A DNA stretch of 64,000 nt from positions 434,001 through 498,000 of the forward strand of contig NZ_JBHUER010000001.1 of NCBI RefSeq assembly GCF_042681025.1. Direction: 5' to 3'. The translations under genes were made by a program, and so were the position numbers. How positions within the stretch are numbered: the stretch's first letter is position 1; each line of letters opens with the position of its first letter. The notes under the pieces are model-generated. The model did no database searches and was not told the origin of the DNA. It worked only from the letters and a program-made list of their open reading frames with translations. Positions 44,196-53,600 of the stretch are shown one piece after another. This DNA is from Methylopila henanensis. GTDB lineage: Bacteria; Pseudomonadota; Alphaproteobacteria; Rhizobiales; Methylopilaceae.

Positions 44196-44828
44196 TCAGC
44201 GCCGGCTGTCGAACGCGAGCCGCAGCGCGAGCCCGCCCAGCACCAGCCCCATCAGCCAGCGCTGCGTGCGCAGCCACAAAGGATGCCGCGCGAGAAAGCT
44301 CGAGATCGCGCCGGCGCTGACCGCGATCAGCGCGTTCACCCCGACGCTGATGGCGATCTGCGTCGCCCCGAGCGTCAGCGTCTGCCCGAGCACGGAGCCG
44401 CGCGCCGGATCGATGAACTGCGGCAGCAGCGCGAGATAGAGCATCGCGATCTTCGGATTGAGCAGATTGGTGAGGAAGCCCATCAGGAACAGCTTCCGCG
44501 GCCCGTCCGGCGGCAGCGGGCGCGGCTGGAACGGCGAGGAGCCGCCGGGCCTCAGCGCCTGCCAGGCGAGCCAGCCGAGATAGAGCGCGCCGGCGATGCG
44601 GAGCGCGTCGTAGGCGTAGGGCACGGCCATGACGAGCGCGGTGATGCCGAACGCGGCGCAGACCATGTAGAACACGAAGCCGAGCGCGACGCCGCCGAGC
44701 GAGATCAGCCCGGCGCCCGGCCCCTGCGTTAGCGAGCGCGAGATCAGGTAGAGCATGTTCGGACCGGGCGTCAGCACCATGCCGAGCGACACGGCGGCGA
44801 AGGCGATGAGGGTCGAGGCGTCGGGCAT
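44196..44828 (-). CDS. LysE-family amino-acid exporter
   Basis: 210 residues with about six membrane segments. Family signature LTPGPNMLYLISRSLTQG (residues 20-37), then MGFLTNLLNPKIAMLYLALLPQFI. These are RhtB/LysE-type exporters of amino acids or derivatives; the substrate cannot be told. It is reversed between trpD and trpC, which are neighbours in many Hyphomicrobiales, so it interrupts an otherwise continuous trp-mo gene set. Confidence 0.9.
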   Translation of the reverse strand: MPDASTLIAFAAVSLGMVLTPGPNMLYLISRSLTQGPGAGLISLGGVALGFVFYMVCAAFGITALVMAVPYAYDALRIAGALYLGWLAWQALRPGGSSPFQPRPLPPDGPRKLFLMGFLTNLLNPKIAMLYLALLPQFIDPARGSVLGQTLTLGATQIAISVGVNALIAVSAGAISSFLARHPLWLRTQRWLMGLVLGGLALRLAFDSRR

Positions 44829-44944
44829 GGCGTTCGCTCCCCGACGCGAGGTTGCGGGCGTCGGCGGTTTTGGACCATAGATCGTCGGCAGCCTGCGCGC
44901 TCACGCAAAGCTTTGAAGCGCGCGATCACCGGAAGCGATGGCCG

Positions 44945-45751
44945 ATGACCGACATCCTCGCCCGCATCGAAGCCTACAAGCGGCGCGAGATCGCCGACGC
45001 CAAGGCCGCCCGTCCCTTCGAGGCGGTCAGGAAGGCGGCCGATCGCGCGTCCGCGCCGCGCGGCTTCGTGCGCGCGATCGAGCACGCGCATGACGCGGGC
45101 CGCACCGCGCTCATCGCCGAGATCAAGAAGGCGAGCCCGTCCAAAGGCCTGATCCGCGCGGATTTCGACCCGCCGGCGCTGGCGCGCGCCTACACCGAAG
45201 GCGGCGCGGCCTGCCTGTCGGTCCTGACAGACGGCCCCTCCTTCCAGGGCGCGCCGGACTATCTCGTCGCCGCGCGCGAAGCGGTCGCGCTGCCGGTGAT
45301 CCGCAAGGACTTCCTGTACGAGCCCTATCAGGTGGCGGAGGCGCGCGCGCTCGGCGCGGACTGCATCCTGATCATCATGGCGGCCGTCACCGACGCCGAA
45401 GCGCGCGATCTCATGACAGCCGCCGCCGATTTCGGCATGGACGCGCTGGTCGAGGTCCACGACGCCGAGGAGCTGGAGCGGGCGCTGCCGCTCGGCGGCC
45501 GGCTCGTCGGCGTCAACAACCGCAACCTCCGCACCTTCGATGTGACGCTGGAGACGACCGAACGGCTCGCCGCGGCGACACCTCGGGACCGCATCCTCGT
45601 GGGCGAAAGCGGGATCTTCACGCCCGCCGACGTGGCGCGGCTCGCCGACGTCGGCTGCCGCACGCTGCTGGTCGGCGAGAGCCTGATGCGGCAGGCGGAC
45701 GTGGCGGCGGCGACCCGCGCGCTGCTGGCGCCCGCCGACGTCGCCGCCTGA
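44945..45751 (+). CDS. trpC: Indole-3-glycerol phosphate synthase
   Basis: 268 residues from ATG 44945 (GGAAG upstream). TIM-barrel signature IAEIKKASPSKGLIRADFDP, then LSVLTDGPSFQGAPDYL, LPVIRKDFLYEPYQV, GVNNRNLRTF and VGESGIFTPADV. It closes the indole ring in tryptophan synthesis. It is divergent from the lysE-type gene, with 116 bases between starts. It is followed 14 bases later by a small membrane protein gene. Confidence 0.95.
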   Translation: MTDILARIEAYKRREIADAKAARPFEAVRKAADRASAPRGFVRAIEHAHDAGRTALIAEIKKASPSKGLIRADFDPPALARAYTEGGAACLSVLTDGPSFQGAPDYLVAAREAVALPVIRKDFLYEPYQVAEARALGADCILIIMAAVTDAEARDLMTAAADFGMDALVEVHDAEELERALPLGGRLVGVNNRNLRTFDVTLETTERLAAATPRDRILVGESGIFTPADVARLADVGCRTLLVGESLMRQADVAAATRALLAPADVAA

Positions 45752-45765
45752 CCGCGCCTCGCGCC

Positions 45766-46113
45766 ATGACCGAACAAGCGGACCCGGACAAGGCCAAGCC
45801 CGACATCGAGGCGGTGTTCCGCAACGGCACCATCACGGCGTTCGGCATCACGGCGTCGTTCTCGCTGGGATTCCTGTCGCAATGGGCGTCGAGCCCCGGC
45901 GCCTGGCGACTTCACGACGCCGCGCCGGCCGGCGCGATCATCTGCGGCTCGATTCTGCAGATCTGGGCGCTCGCGCTTCTGTTGCCAATCGAAGGGCTCG
46001 CGCGGCCGATCTACGACCGCGCCCGAAAGCTCTATCTTGCGGGCCTGATCCTGACCGGTTGCGGCGTGTTCGGGGCCGTCGTCGCGGACGTCGTGTCCGC
46101 AATCACGCCCTGA
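45766..46113 (+). CDS. Small predicted membrane protein
   Basis: 115 residues with three hydrophobic segments (about 28-45, 55-75 and 90-112), a charged N-terminus (MTEQADPDKAKPDIEAV) and no recognised family. It sits between trpC and moaC, 7 bases before moaC, so it is probably co-transcribed. Codon use matches neighbours. Function unknown. Confidence 0.7.
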   Translation: MTEQADPDKAKPDIEAVFRNGTITAFGITASFSLGFLSQWASSPGAWRLHDAAPAGAIICGSILQIWALALLLPIEGLARPIYDRARKLYLAGLILTGCGVFGAVVADVVSAITP

Positions 46114-46120
46114 GAGCCCC

Positions 46121-46621
46121 ATGTCCGATCAGAACGCCCCGCGACTCACGCATCTCTCGTCTTCGGGCGAGGCGAACATGGTGGATGTCGGCGACAAGGA
46201 CGCGACCCGGCGGGAGGCGACCGCCGAGGGGCGGGTGATCATGGCCCCGGCGACGCTCGACCTCGTCGTGTCCGGCGAGGCGAAGAAGGGCGACGTGCTG
46301 GGAACCGCTCGCCTCGCGGGGATCATGGCGGCGAAGCGCACTCACGAGCTGATCCCGCTCTGCCACCAGCTGCTGCTGTCCAAGGTGTCCGTGGAGCTTG
46401 CGCCCGACCCTGCGCTGCCCGGCGTCGTCGTGACGGCGACGGCGCGGACCACCGGGCCGACCGGCGTCGAGATGGAGGCGCTGACCGCTGTGACCGTCGC
46501 CTGCCTCACGATCTACGACATGGCCAAGGCGGTCGACCGCGGCATGCGCATCGAGGGCGTGCGGCTGAAGGCAAAATCCGGCGGCCGCTCCGGCGATTTC
46601 CGCGTCGAGGAGTTTTCGTGA
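46121..46621 (+). CDS. moaC: Cyclic pyranopterin monophosphate synthase MoaC
   Basis: 166 residues. The family segments LTHLSSSGEANMVDVGDKDATRREATAEG, AAKRTHELIPLCHQ and GVEMEALTAVTVACLTIYDMAKAVDRGM include the substrate-binding His and catalytic Lys/Asp region. It makes cPMP, the first molybdopterin intermediate with MoaA. The GTGA overlap with moeA suggests coupling. Nitrate reductase in this window needs the product. Confidence 0.96.
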   Translation: MSDQNAPRLTHLSSSGEANMVDVGDKDATRREATAEGRVIMAPATLDLVVSGEAKKGDVLGTARLAGIMAAKRTHELIPLCHQLLLSKVSVELAPDPALPGVVVTATARTTGPTGVEMEALTAVTVACLTIYDMAKAVDRGMRIEGVRLKAKSGGRSGDFRVEEFS

Positions 46622-47835
46622 GCGCGCTGCTGCCGGTCGTCGACGCCCGCGCCCGCATCCTCGACGGACTGAACCCGAAGCCGGCGGAGACCGTAGCCCT
46701 CGGCGACACGCTCGGGCGCACGCTCGCCGCGCCGCTCGCGGCCCTGCGCACGCAGCCGCCCTGGGACTGCTCGGCCATGGACGGCTACGCGGTGCGCGCC
46801 GCCGACGCCGCGGTCGGAGCGCGGCTCAAGGTCGTCGGAGAATCGGCGGCTGGGCGGAGCTTCGCGGGCGAGATCGGCGCCGGCGAGGCGGCCCGCATCT
46901 TCACCGGCGCGCCGGTCCCGAAGGGCGCCGACGCGATCCTGCTGCAGGAGGACGCGACCCGCGACGGCGACGCCGTCACGCCGCGCGAAGCGGCGGTCGC
47001 CGGCCGCCACATCCGCCGCGCGGGTCTCGATTTCCAGGCCGGCGAAACCCTGCTCGACGCCGGACGCCGGCTCGGCGCGCGCGACCTCGCGCTCGCCGCG
47101 GCGCTCGGCCATGGCGCGCTCTCCGTCGCCCGCCGGCCGCGGGTCGCCATTCTCGCGACCGGCGACGAACTGGTGGCCCCCGGAACCGATGTCGGCCCCG
47201 ACCAGATCGTGGCCTCGAACTCCTTCGCGATCGCGGGCGTCGTCGCCGGCGAGGGCGGCGAGGCGATCGACCTCGGCATCGCCCCGGACGACCGAGCCGC
47301 CATCAGGGCCGCGGTCGAACGCGCTTTCGCGGCCGAGGCCGACATCCTCGTCACGCTCGGCGGCGCCTCGGTCGGCGACCACGACCTCGTCCGGCCCGTG
47401 CTGGAGGAGGCGGGCGTCGCGCTTGACTTCTGGAAAATCGCCATGCGGCCGGGCAAGCCGATGATGGCGGGCCGCAAGGGCGCGACGCTTGTGCTCGGCC
47501 TGCCGGGCAACCCGGTCTCTGCGATCGTCTGCGCGCTGCTGTTCCTCGTCCCCGCGCTGCGCAAGCTGTCCGGGCGCGCCGACGCCACGCCCGGGCTCAG
47601 GCCCGCGCGGCTCGGCCGCGACATGCCGGCCAACGACCACCGCGAGGATTACATGCGCGCGGCGCTGAGCGTCGACGACGCGGGACGTCCCGTCGCGACC
47701 GCCTTCCCGCGGCAGGATTCCTCCATGCTGCGGCCGCTCGCCGACGCCGAATGCCTGCTGGTGCGCGCGCCGAACTCGCCGGCCGCATCCGCTGGCGACC
47801 CCTGCCTGATCCTGGAGCTGCCGTACCCGCTCTGA
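46618..47835 (+). CDS. moeA: Molybdopterin molybdenumtransferase MoeA
   Basis: 405 residues. PPWDCSAMDGYAVRAAD near residue 55, FTGAPVPKGADAILLQED, then VAILATGDELV and ASVGDHDLVRPVLEE (MoCF domain), and GLPGNPVSAIVC. It inserts molybdate into adenylylated molybdopterin. The GTG start at 46618 overlaps the moaC stop. It converges with anmK with 4 bases between stops. Confidence 0.95.
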   Translation: MSALLPVVDARARILDGLNPKPAETVALGDTLGRTLAAPLAALRTQPPWDCSAMDGYAVRAADAAVGARLKVVGESAAGRSFAGEIGAGEAARIFTGAPVPKGADAILLQEDATRDGDAVTPREAAVAGRHIRRAGLDFQAGETLLDAGRRLGARDLALAAALGHGALSVARRPRVAILATGDELVAPGTDVGPDQIVASNSFAIAGVVAGEGGEAIDLGIAPDDRAAIRAAVERAFAAEADILVTLGGASVGDHDLVRPVLEEAGVALDFWKIAMRPGKPMMAGRKGATLVLGLPGNPVSAIVCALLFLVPALRKLSGRADATPGLRPARLGRDMPANDHREDYMRAALSVDDAGRPVATAFPRQDSSMLRPLADAECLLVRAPNSPAASAGDPCLILELPYPL

Positions 47836-47839
47836 GGCG

Positions 47840-48940
47840 TCAGGCGTCCGGGCGCGCGAGCACGCCGCCCGTCAGCGGGCGCGGCGCGGCGGTGGTGCCG
47901 GGATAGGTCAGCGGCAGGCCCCTCAGGCTGCGCACCGCGAGCACCGCGAAGGCCTGCGCCTCGAGCGCGTCCGCCGAAAGGCCGACCGCATCCGCGGTCC
48001 GCACGTCGGCGCCGAGCCGCCGGCGCAGCAGATCGAGCAGCGTCGGGTTGCGCGCGCCGCCGCCGGCGACGATCCAGAGAACCGGCGGCTTCGGCAGATG
48101 CGCCGCGGCGCGGACCACCGTCTCGACCGTGAAGGCGGCGAGCGTCGCCAGCGCGTCGGCGAGCGGGAGCGCTTCGGTCGGCCCGGCGCTGAAGGCGTTC
48201 CGGTCGAGCGACTTCGGCGGCGCGACGTCGAAATAGGCGTCGTCCATGAGCCGCGCGAGCGCCGTTTCATCGACGGTTCCGGAGGCGGCGATCGCGCCGT
48301 CGCGGTCGAAGGCCTCCCCGGTCTCCCGCATGAGGCGGTCGTCCATCAGCGCGTTGGCGGGGCCGGTGTCGAAGGCGACGAGCTCGCCATCCGCGCCGAT
48401 GAAGGTGACGTTGCCGACGCCGCCGAGGTTCAGCACGGCGAGCGGACGCGGCAGGTCGAGCCCCCGCAGCAGCACGGGGTGGATCGTCGGCGCAAGCGGC
48501 GCGCCCTGCCCGCCGGCCGCGACGTCCGCGGCGCGGAAATCGTAGACCACCGGCAGGCCGAGCCGCCGGGCGAGCGCAGGCCCGTCGCCGATCTGGACCG
48601 TCAGCCCCGCCTCCGGCCGGTGCAGCACCGTCTGGCCATGGAAGCCGACCACATCGACGCCGTCGACGTCGATGTGGTGTTCGCGCAGAAAACGCTCGAC
48701 CGCCTCGGCGTGCGCCGCCGTCACGACGGCCTCGGCCTCCGCGACGGCCCCCGGCCGCTCGGTCCGTCGTTCGATCGCGACCGCGTCCGACAGCGCCTGC
48801 GACAGCACGCGCCGCTCCGCGGCCATGTAGGGGCGATAGCCCGAAGGCCCGAACGCCTCGATCCGTTCGCCGTTGGTCTCCACCAGAGCCACGTCGACGC
48901 CGTCAAAGGAAGTGCCGCTCATCAGTCCGATCGCACGCAT
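47840..48940 (-). CDS. anmK: Anhydro-N-acetylmuramic acid kinase
   Basis: 366 residues. Start GLMSGTSFDGVDVALVET, then GFHGQTVLHRP, LNLGGVGNVTFIG, DTGPANALMDD and VAGGGARNPTLL; these are the ATP and sugar sites of AnmK. It phosphorylates anhydro-MurNAc while hydrolysing the anhydro bond during peptidoglycan recycling. It is divergent from tyrS, with 135 bases between their starts. Confidence 0.94.
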   Translation of the reverse strand: MRAIGLMSGTSFDGVDVALVETNGERIEAFGPSGYRPYMAAERRVLSQALSDAVAIERRTERPGAVAEAEAVVTAAHAEAVERFLREHHIDVDGVDVVGFHGQTVLHRPEAGLTVQIGDGPALARRLGLPVVYDFRAADVAAGGQGAPLAPTIHPVLLRGLDLPRPLAVLNLGGVGNVTFIGADGELVAFDTGPANALMDDRLMRETGEAFDRDGAIAASGTVDETALARLMDDAYFDVAPPKSLDRNAFSAGPTEALPLADALATLAAFTVETVVRAAAHLPKPPVLWIVAGGGARNPTLLDLLRRRLGADVRTADAVGLSADALEAQAFAVLAVRSLRGLPLTYPGTTAAPRPLTGGVLARPDA

Positions 48941-49075
48941 CCGCCGCTCCGTGCCTCTCGCTCGTCACTTTAGCCGCGAATGTCACGGGAAAGGTGAATC
49001 GTCCGCTCGATGCTGATAGACGGTCCCCCGCCGCTCCCCGGAGCGATCCGACATGCTCATGAAGCGATCCAACCG

Positions 49076-50335
49076 ATGACCGCGTACAAATCCGATTTCC
49101 TGCGCCTGCTCGAGGAGCGCGGCCAGATCCACCAGATCTCCGACCCGGTCGCGCTCGACCAGCTCGCGAGCGAGGGAATCGTCACGGCCTATATCGGCTA
49201 CGACCTGACGGCGCCGAGCCTTCATGTCGGGCATATGGCGAACATCATGATGCTGCGGCGGCTGCAGCAGACCGGCCACAAGCCGATCGTGCTGATGGGC
49301 GGCGGCACGACCAAGATCGGCGACCCCTCGTTCCGCGACACCCAGCGTCCGCTGCTCGACGACGATCAGATCGCGGCGAACAAGCAGTCGATCAAAACCG
49401 TCTTCCAGCAGTTCATGGGCTTCGGCGACGGCCCGACCGACGCGATCATGGTCGACAACGCGGAATGGCTCGACAGGCTCGAATACGTGCCGTTCCTGCG
49501 CGAGATCGGCCGGCATTTCTCGGTCAACCGCATGCTGTCCTTCGACAGCGTGAAGTCGCGGCTCGAGCAGGAGCAGCCGTTCTCCTTCCTCGAATTCAAC
49601 TACATGATCCTGCAGGCCTACGACTTCCTGGAGCTGAACCGTCGCTACGGCTGCCGGTTGCAGATGGGCGGCTCCGACCAGTGGGGCAACATCGTCAACG
49701 GCATCGAGCTGTCGCGGCGGGTGGACGGCGCGGGCGTGTTCGCCCTCACCTGCCCGCTCATCACCACCGCCTCGGGCGCCAAGATGGGCAAGACCGCCGG
49801 CGGCGCCGTGTGGCTGAACGCCGACATGGCCTCCCCTTACGTGTTCTGGCAGTACTGGCGGAACACCGAGGACGCCGACGTCGTGCGCTTCCTCAAGCTG
49901 TTCACGGACCTGCCGCTGCCTGAGATCGAGCGGCTCGGGGCGCTCGGCGGCGCCGAGATCAACGAGGCGAAGAAAGTGCTGGCGACCGAGGCCACCGCGC
50001 TCGTTCACGGCCGCGCCGCCGCGGAAGAGGCCGAGGCCACCGCCCGCAAGACCTTCGAGGAAGGCGCGCTGGCCGACACCCTGCCGACGGTCGAGGTGGA
50101 GGCCTCGGCGCTCGCCGCCGGCCTCGGCGTGCTGACCGCCTTCGCCGAGATCGCCAAGCTCGTCGCCTCCAACGGCGAAGCCCGCCGGCAGGTGAAGGGC
50201 GGCGGCCTGCGCGTCAACGACAAGCCGGTGACGGACGAGCGCGCGACCCTGACGAACGGCGACCTGACGCCCGAGGGCGTCGTCAAGCTCTCGCTCGGCC
50301 GCAAGAAGCACGTGTTGCTGCGACCGCGCGATTGA
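49076..50335 (+). CDS. tyrS: Tyrosyl-tRNA synthetase
   Basis: 419 residues. Class I signature LHVGH (H50-H53), the tyrosine-binding YMILQAYDFLELNR and QMGGSDQWGNI, the KMSKS-equivalent KMGKT at 236-240, and a C-terminal S4 domain (about 350-419; RRQVKGGGLRVNDKPV). ATG 49076 is used since upstream codons are not family-like and the conserved MTAYKSDFLRLLEERG starts there. Confidence 0.95.
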   Translation: MTAYKSDFLRLLEERGQIHQISDPVALDQLASEGIVTAYIGYDLTAPSLHVGHMANIMMLRRLQQTGHKPIVLMGGGTTKIGDPSFRDTQRPLLDDDQIAANKQSIKTVFQQFMGFGDGPTDAIMVDNAEWLDRLEYVPFLREIGRHFSVNRMLSFDSVKSRLEQEQPFSFLEFNYMILQAYDFLELNRRYGCRLQMGGSDQWGNIVNGIELSRRVDGAGVFALTCPLITTASGAKMGKTAGGAVWLNADMASPYVFWQYWRNTEDADVVRFLKLFTDLPLPEIERLGALGGAEINEAKKVLATEATALVHGRAAAEEAEATARKTFEEGALADTLPTVEVEASALAAGLGVLTAFAEIAKLVASNGEARRQVKGGGLRVNDKPVTDERATLTNGDLTPEGVVKLSLGRKKHVLLRPRD

Positions 50336-50348
50336 ACCCAAACGGCCC

Positions 50349-50684
50349 TCAGTGGTGAACCTCAAGTAGGACGAGCTTTTCGCCGAGTCGCCCCTCCCAT
50401 TCCGAAGCCACGAGCACGCGATTGGCTGGGTAATCCTCAAGATGAAAGTGAGGATCTTCAGCTATATGAGCCTGCTCTGTCCGCCAATAATTGAACCACT
50501 CGACAGACCTGAACCACTTCAGGCGTGAACCCAAATCCGCCTCGACAAAGCGAAATGGCGTCGGTGCCATCAGACCCCGCAGATCCGCCTTGCTCAGTTC
50601 GCGTATCCTCACGCCAAACGATCCAAAGTCGTCCCAAAGCTCCGCAAGAGGGAGACGAATGATCTGCCGGGTCCTGCTTCGCAT
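50349..50684 (-). CDS. Orphan hypothetical protein of lower G+C
   Basis: 111 residues, with ELWDDFGSFGVRIRELSKAD, RFVEADLG and ASEWEGRLGEKLVLLEVHH as the most notable parts. No membrane segment or known domain was recognised. Its base composition is visibly less G+C-rich than both flanks, suggesting recent acquisition. It lies between the convergent tyrS end and the 5' side of the YhdP-like gene stop, 8 bases from the latter. Confidence 0.6.
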   Translation of the reverse strand: MRSRTRQIIRLPLAELWDDFGSFGVRIRELSKADLRGLMAPTPFRFVEADLGSRLKWFRSVEWFNYWRTEQAHIAEDPHFHLEDYPANRVLVASEWEGRLGEKLVLLEVHH

Positions 50685-50692
50685 GGCGCTCC

Positions 50693-53600
50693 TCAGGGCT
50701 CGGTCTGCGAGGGAACGGGCACCCTGGCCGCGGCGTCGCCGCCGTCCTGGCGGAACTCGAACATCTTGCGCAGGAAGCCGGGCGCGACGGCTGACACGGG
50801 GTTGATCGTCACCACCGGCGCGCCGGTGCGGCCGGTGACCTGGAAGGTCACGCCGACCAGCCCGCCATGCTCCCCGCCGCCGAGCAGCGCTCCGAGGATC
50901 GGCACCCGCGCGAACAGGTTGTTGAGCGCATAGGCCGGCACGAAGGTGCCCACCATCGACACCTTGTCCGCGGAGTAGTCCACGAGGCCTTCCAGCGTGG
51001 CGCCGAGCTGCGGGCCGGTCAGCGCCGCCTCCTTCACGTCGATCTTGCCGCCGCCTTCGACGAAGGCGATGCGAAGCCGGTCGAACCGGGTGGCGCTCCC
51101 GCCGCCACGGTCGGCGCCGGTGCTCTGCCGCACCCGGACCAGCGCGTCCTCGTTGCGCACGGCGAAATCGCGCATCCGGAGCAGGCCCGGGCCGCCGACG
51201 AGGGAAGCCCTGAGGTCGAACACGCCGCCGTCGATACGGCCGTAGAGATCGGCGAGCCGGAAGAACGCGCCGGCGTCTTGTCCCGTCAGCCGCAGCCGCC
51301 CGTCGTCCGCGGTGGCGAGCCGGATGGCGCCGGCGCCGAGCCGGGCGGAGCCGTCCGCGTCGGTGATCTTGCCGTCGCGCATGGCGAGCTTGAGGTCGAG
51401 GCCCGCGAGCGCCTCGCCACCATAGCCGAGGCCCGTTCCGAGTTTCGCGATGACGTCCAGCGTCTTCGGCATCGCCGGCGCGCCGCCGCCAGCGGTCGCC
51501 GTGCGCGCCGCGGCCGATTTGCCGCGGAAGGCGTCGAGCAGCGGCTTGAGATCGAGCGAGGCGCCCTGCACCAGCACTTTGGTCGATCCGGTCCGCGCCT
51601 TCTCGATCTCGACGCGGGCGTCGTCGCCGGGAGCCGGCCGGTAGATCGGCAGCGTCGCTGACAGGAACTCGCCCTTCGGGCCAAAGGTCAGCGCGCCGCG
51701 CACGCTGCGGTCGCCGCTCTCGATCGCGAAGTTACGCACCGTCGTCTTGTCGGCCGACTTGTCGATCGTGAAGGCCAGGCGGCCCGGCTGCCCCACGGGC
51801 TTGCGAAAGCCGGGCACGACGCCATCGATCCCAACTGTCTTCAGGTCGGCGGAAAGCGAGATCGGCGCGCCGGGCTCGTCGATCGACATCGACGCCTCGA
51901 GCGGGACCGCGCCGCGCAACGTTCCCGGGACGTCAAAGCCGAGGCGGGTCAGGTCGCCGGCGTCCGCCGTCAGGGTCGCGGTCAGCTCGCGCTTGAGCGC
52001 GCCGTCCGCCGAGGGCTTCTCCGCCACGGCGATGGTGGTCGGCGCTCCGCCGATCTGCCCCTTGCCGGACAGATCGGTCTTTCCGTTCGCGACATTGATG
52101 CGGAACGCCCCGTTCTCGAAGGCGCGGCCGGCGAACGCGTCGGCGATCGTGACGTCCGAGAGCGTCGCTTTCACGGCCACCGCCGGCCCCGGACCGGGAG
52201 CGGCCGGCGCGTGTCCAAGGTCGACGCCGACCGACACGTCTGCCGTCACACGGCCCGACACCTTGGTCGCGTCGAAGCCGGCGGGAAGAGGATTCGCCCC
52301 TACGACGCCGGAGGCGAGCAGCGTCACGACGGGATCGATCCCGCCATCGGCCTTGAAGGTGATCGTCGCCCTCGGATTGCTCGGCGTGATGTCGGGCGCC
52401 TCGAAGCGAACCGCGCTGAGCCTGAGCGTGTCCTTCGCGCCGCTGACGTAGGCGTCCCCGATCGAGGCGGTAACATGCCGCGCGCTGGCGTCGACGCGGC
52501 CGCCTGCGCCCTCGACCCAGGGCAGCTCCGGTCTGCCGCGCAGGGTCGCGTTCGAGAACATGACGGCGAGCGCGAGCGATCCGTCCGGCAATGGGCCGCC
52601 ACGGGCGAGCGCTCCGGAAGGCACGTCCATGCTCAGCGTCAGCTCGTCCACCGTTCCGCCGCTGACGTTCTCGACGACCCAGCTCCGCGCAGCCGGCGCC
52701 ATGAAGAACGGCCACATGCGCTTCAGCGCGGAAGCCGGCATCGGCTCGCTGACCAGGCCAAGCCGGATCGCCGGACTGTCGCCTTCGAAACGCACCAGTC
52801 CGGTCATCGCCGCCTTGGCGGTCGGTCCGAGAAACTGCGCCTTGGACAGTTCGAACACCCCGGCAGCGGCGTCGAAGGTCGCGTCGATGGAGATGCGGTC
52901 GAGCCGCAGCGGCGGTTCGCCCCCGCTCTCGGCCGCGAGCAGCACGTCGCGGCCTTCCACGGTCGAGGTCCAGAGCGGCCGGTCCCCTGTCGGCGCGACC
53001 ACGCGGCCGGAAAAGCTCATCTGCCCGCCGCGGCCTGCGATCCGCGACGGCTCTATCACCAGCGCGCCCGCCGCCGGATCCCACGCGACGCCGAGCTGGA
53101 GCGTGTCGAACTCGATCCCCGGCGAGGCGGAATCACTTGGCGCGCCCGGCGGCGCGATCTGGAGCGCCCTCGCGGCGAGGCGGCCGCCGCCCGTGCGCAA
53201 AGCGCCGTCCGCGCCGATGCGCGCGCTCAGATGTCCCGAGACGCGGCCTTTCAGCGGAGCGGCTCCGGCCTTGGCCGCGAAAGGCGCGGAATAGGGTGAG
53301 AGATCGACGTTCTCGAGCCCGAGATCGATCACGCGGGCGTCGCCCTCGGGCTTGACGGTCACGGCCGTGGTCCAGCGCTCGGCGGCCCGCGCCGACGAGG
53401 CGGTCAGGCTGAACGCTCCTCCGGTCGCGCGCGTCAGGCGTAGATCGACGCCGTCGAGCGTAAGCGGGGCCCGGCTGCGCGGCGCGACCAGCACCGTCGC
53501 GCCCGTCACGTCCACCTCCTCCAGCGCGCCCGCCGCGCCGTCCGGGCCGAGCAGCCGGTCGAGATCGGCCACGCCGTTGTGGATCCGGCGCGGCAGGTCG

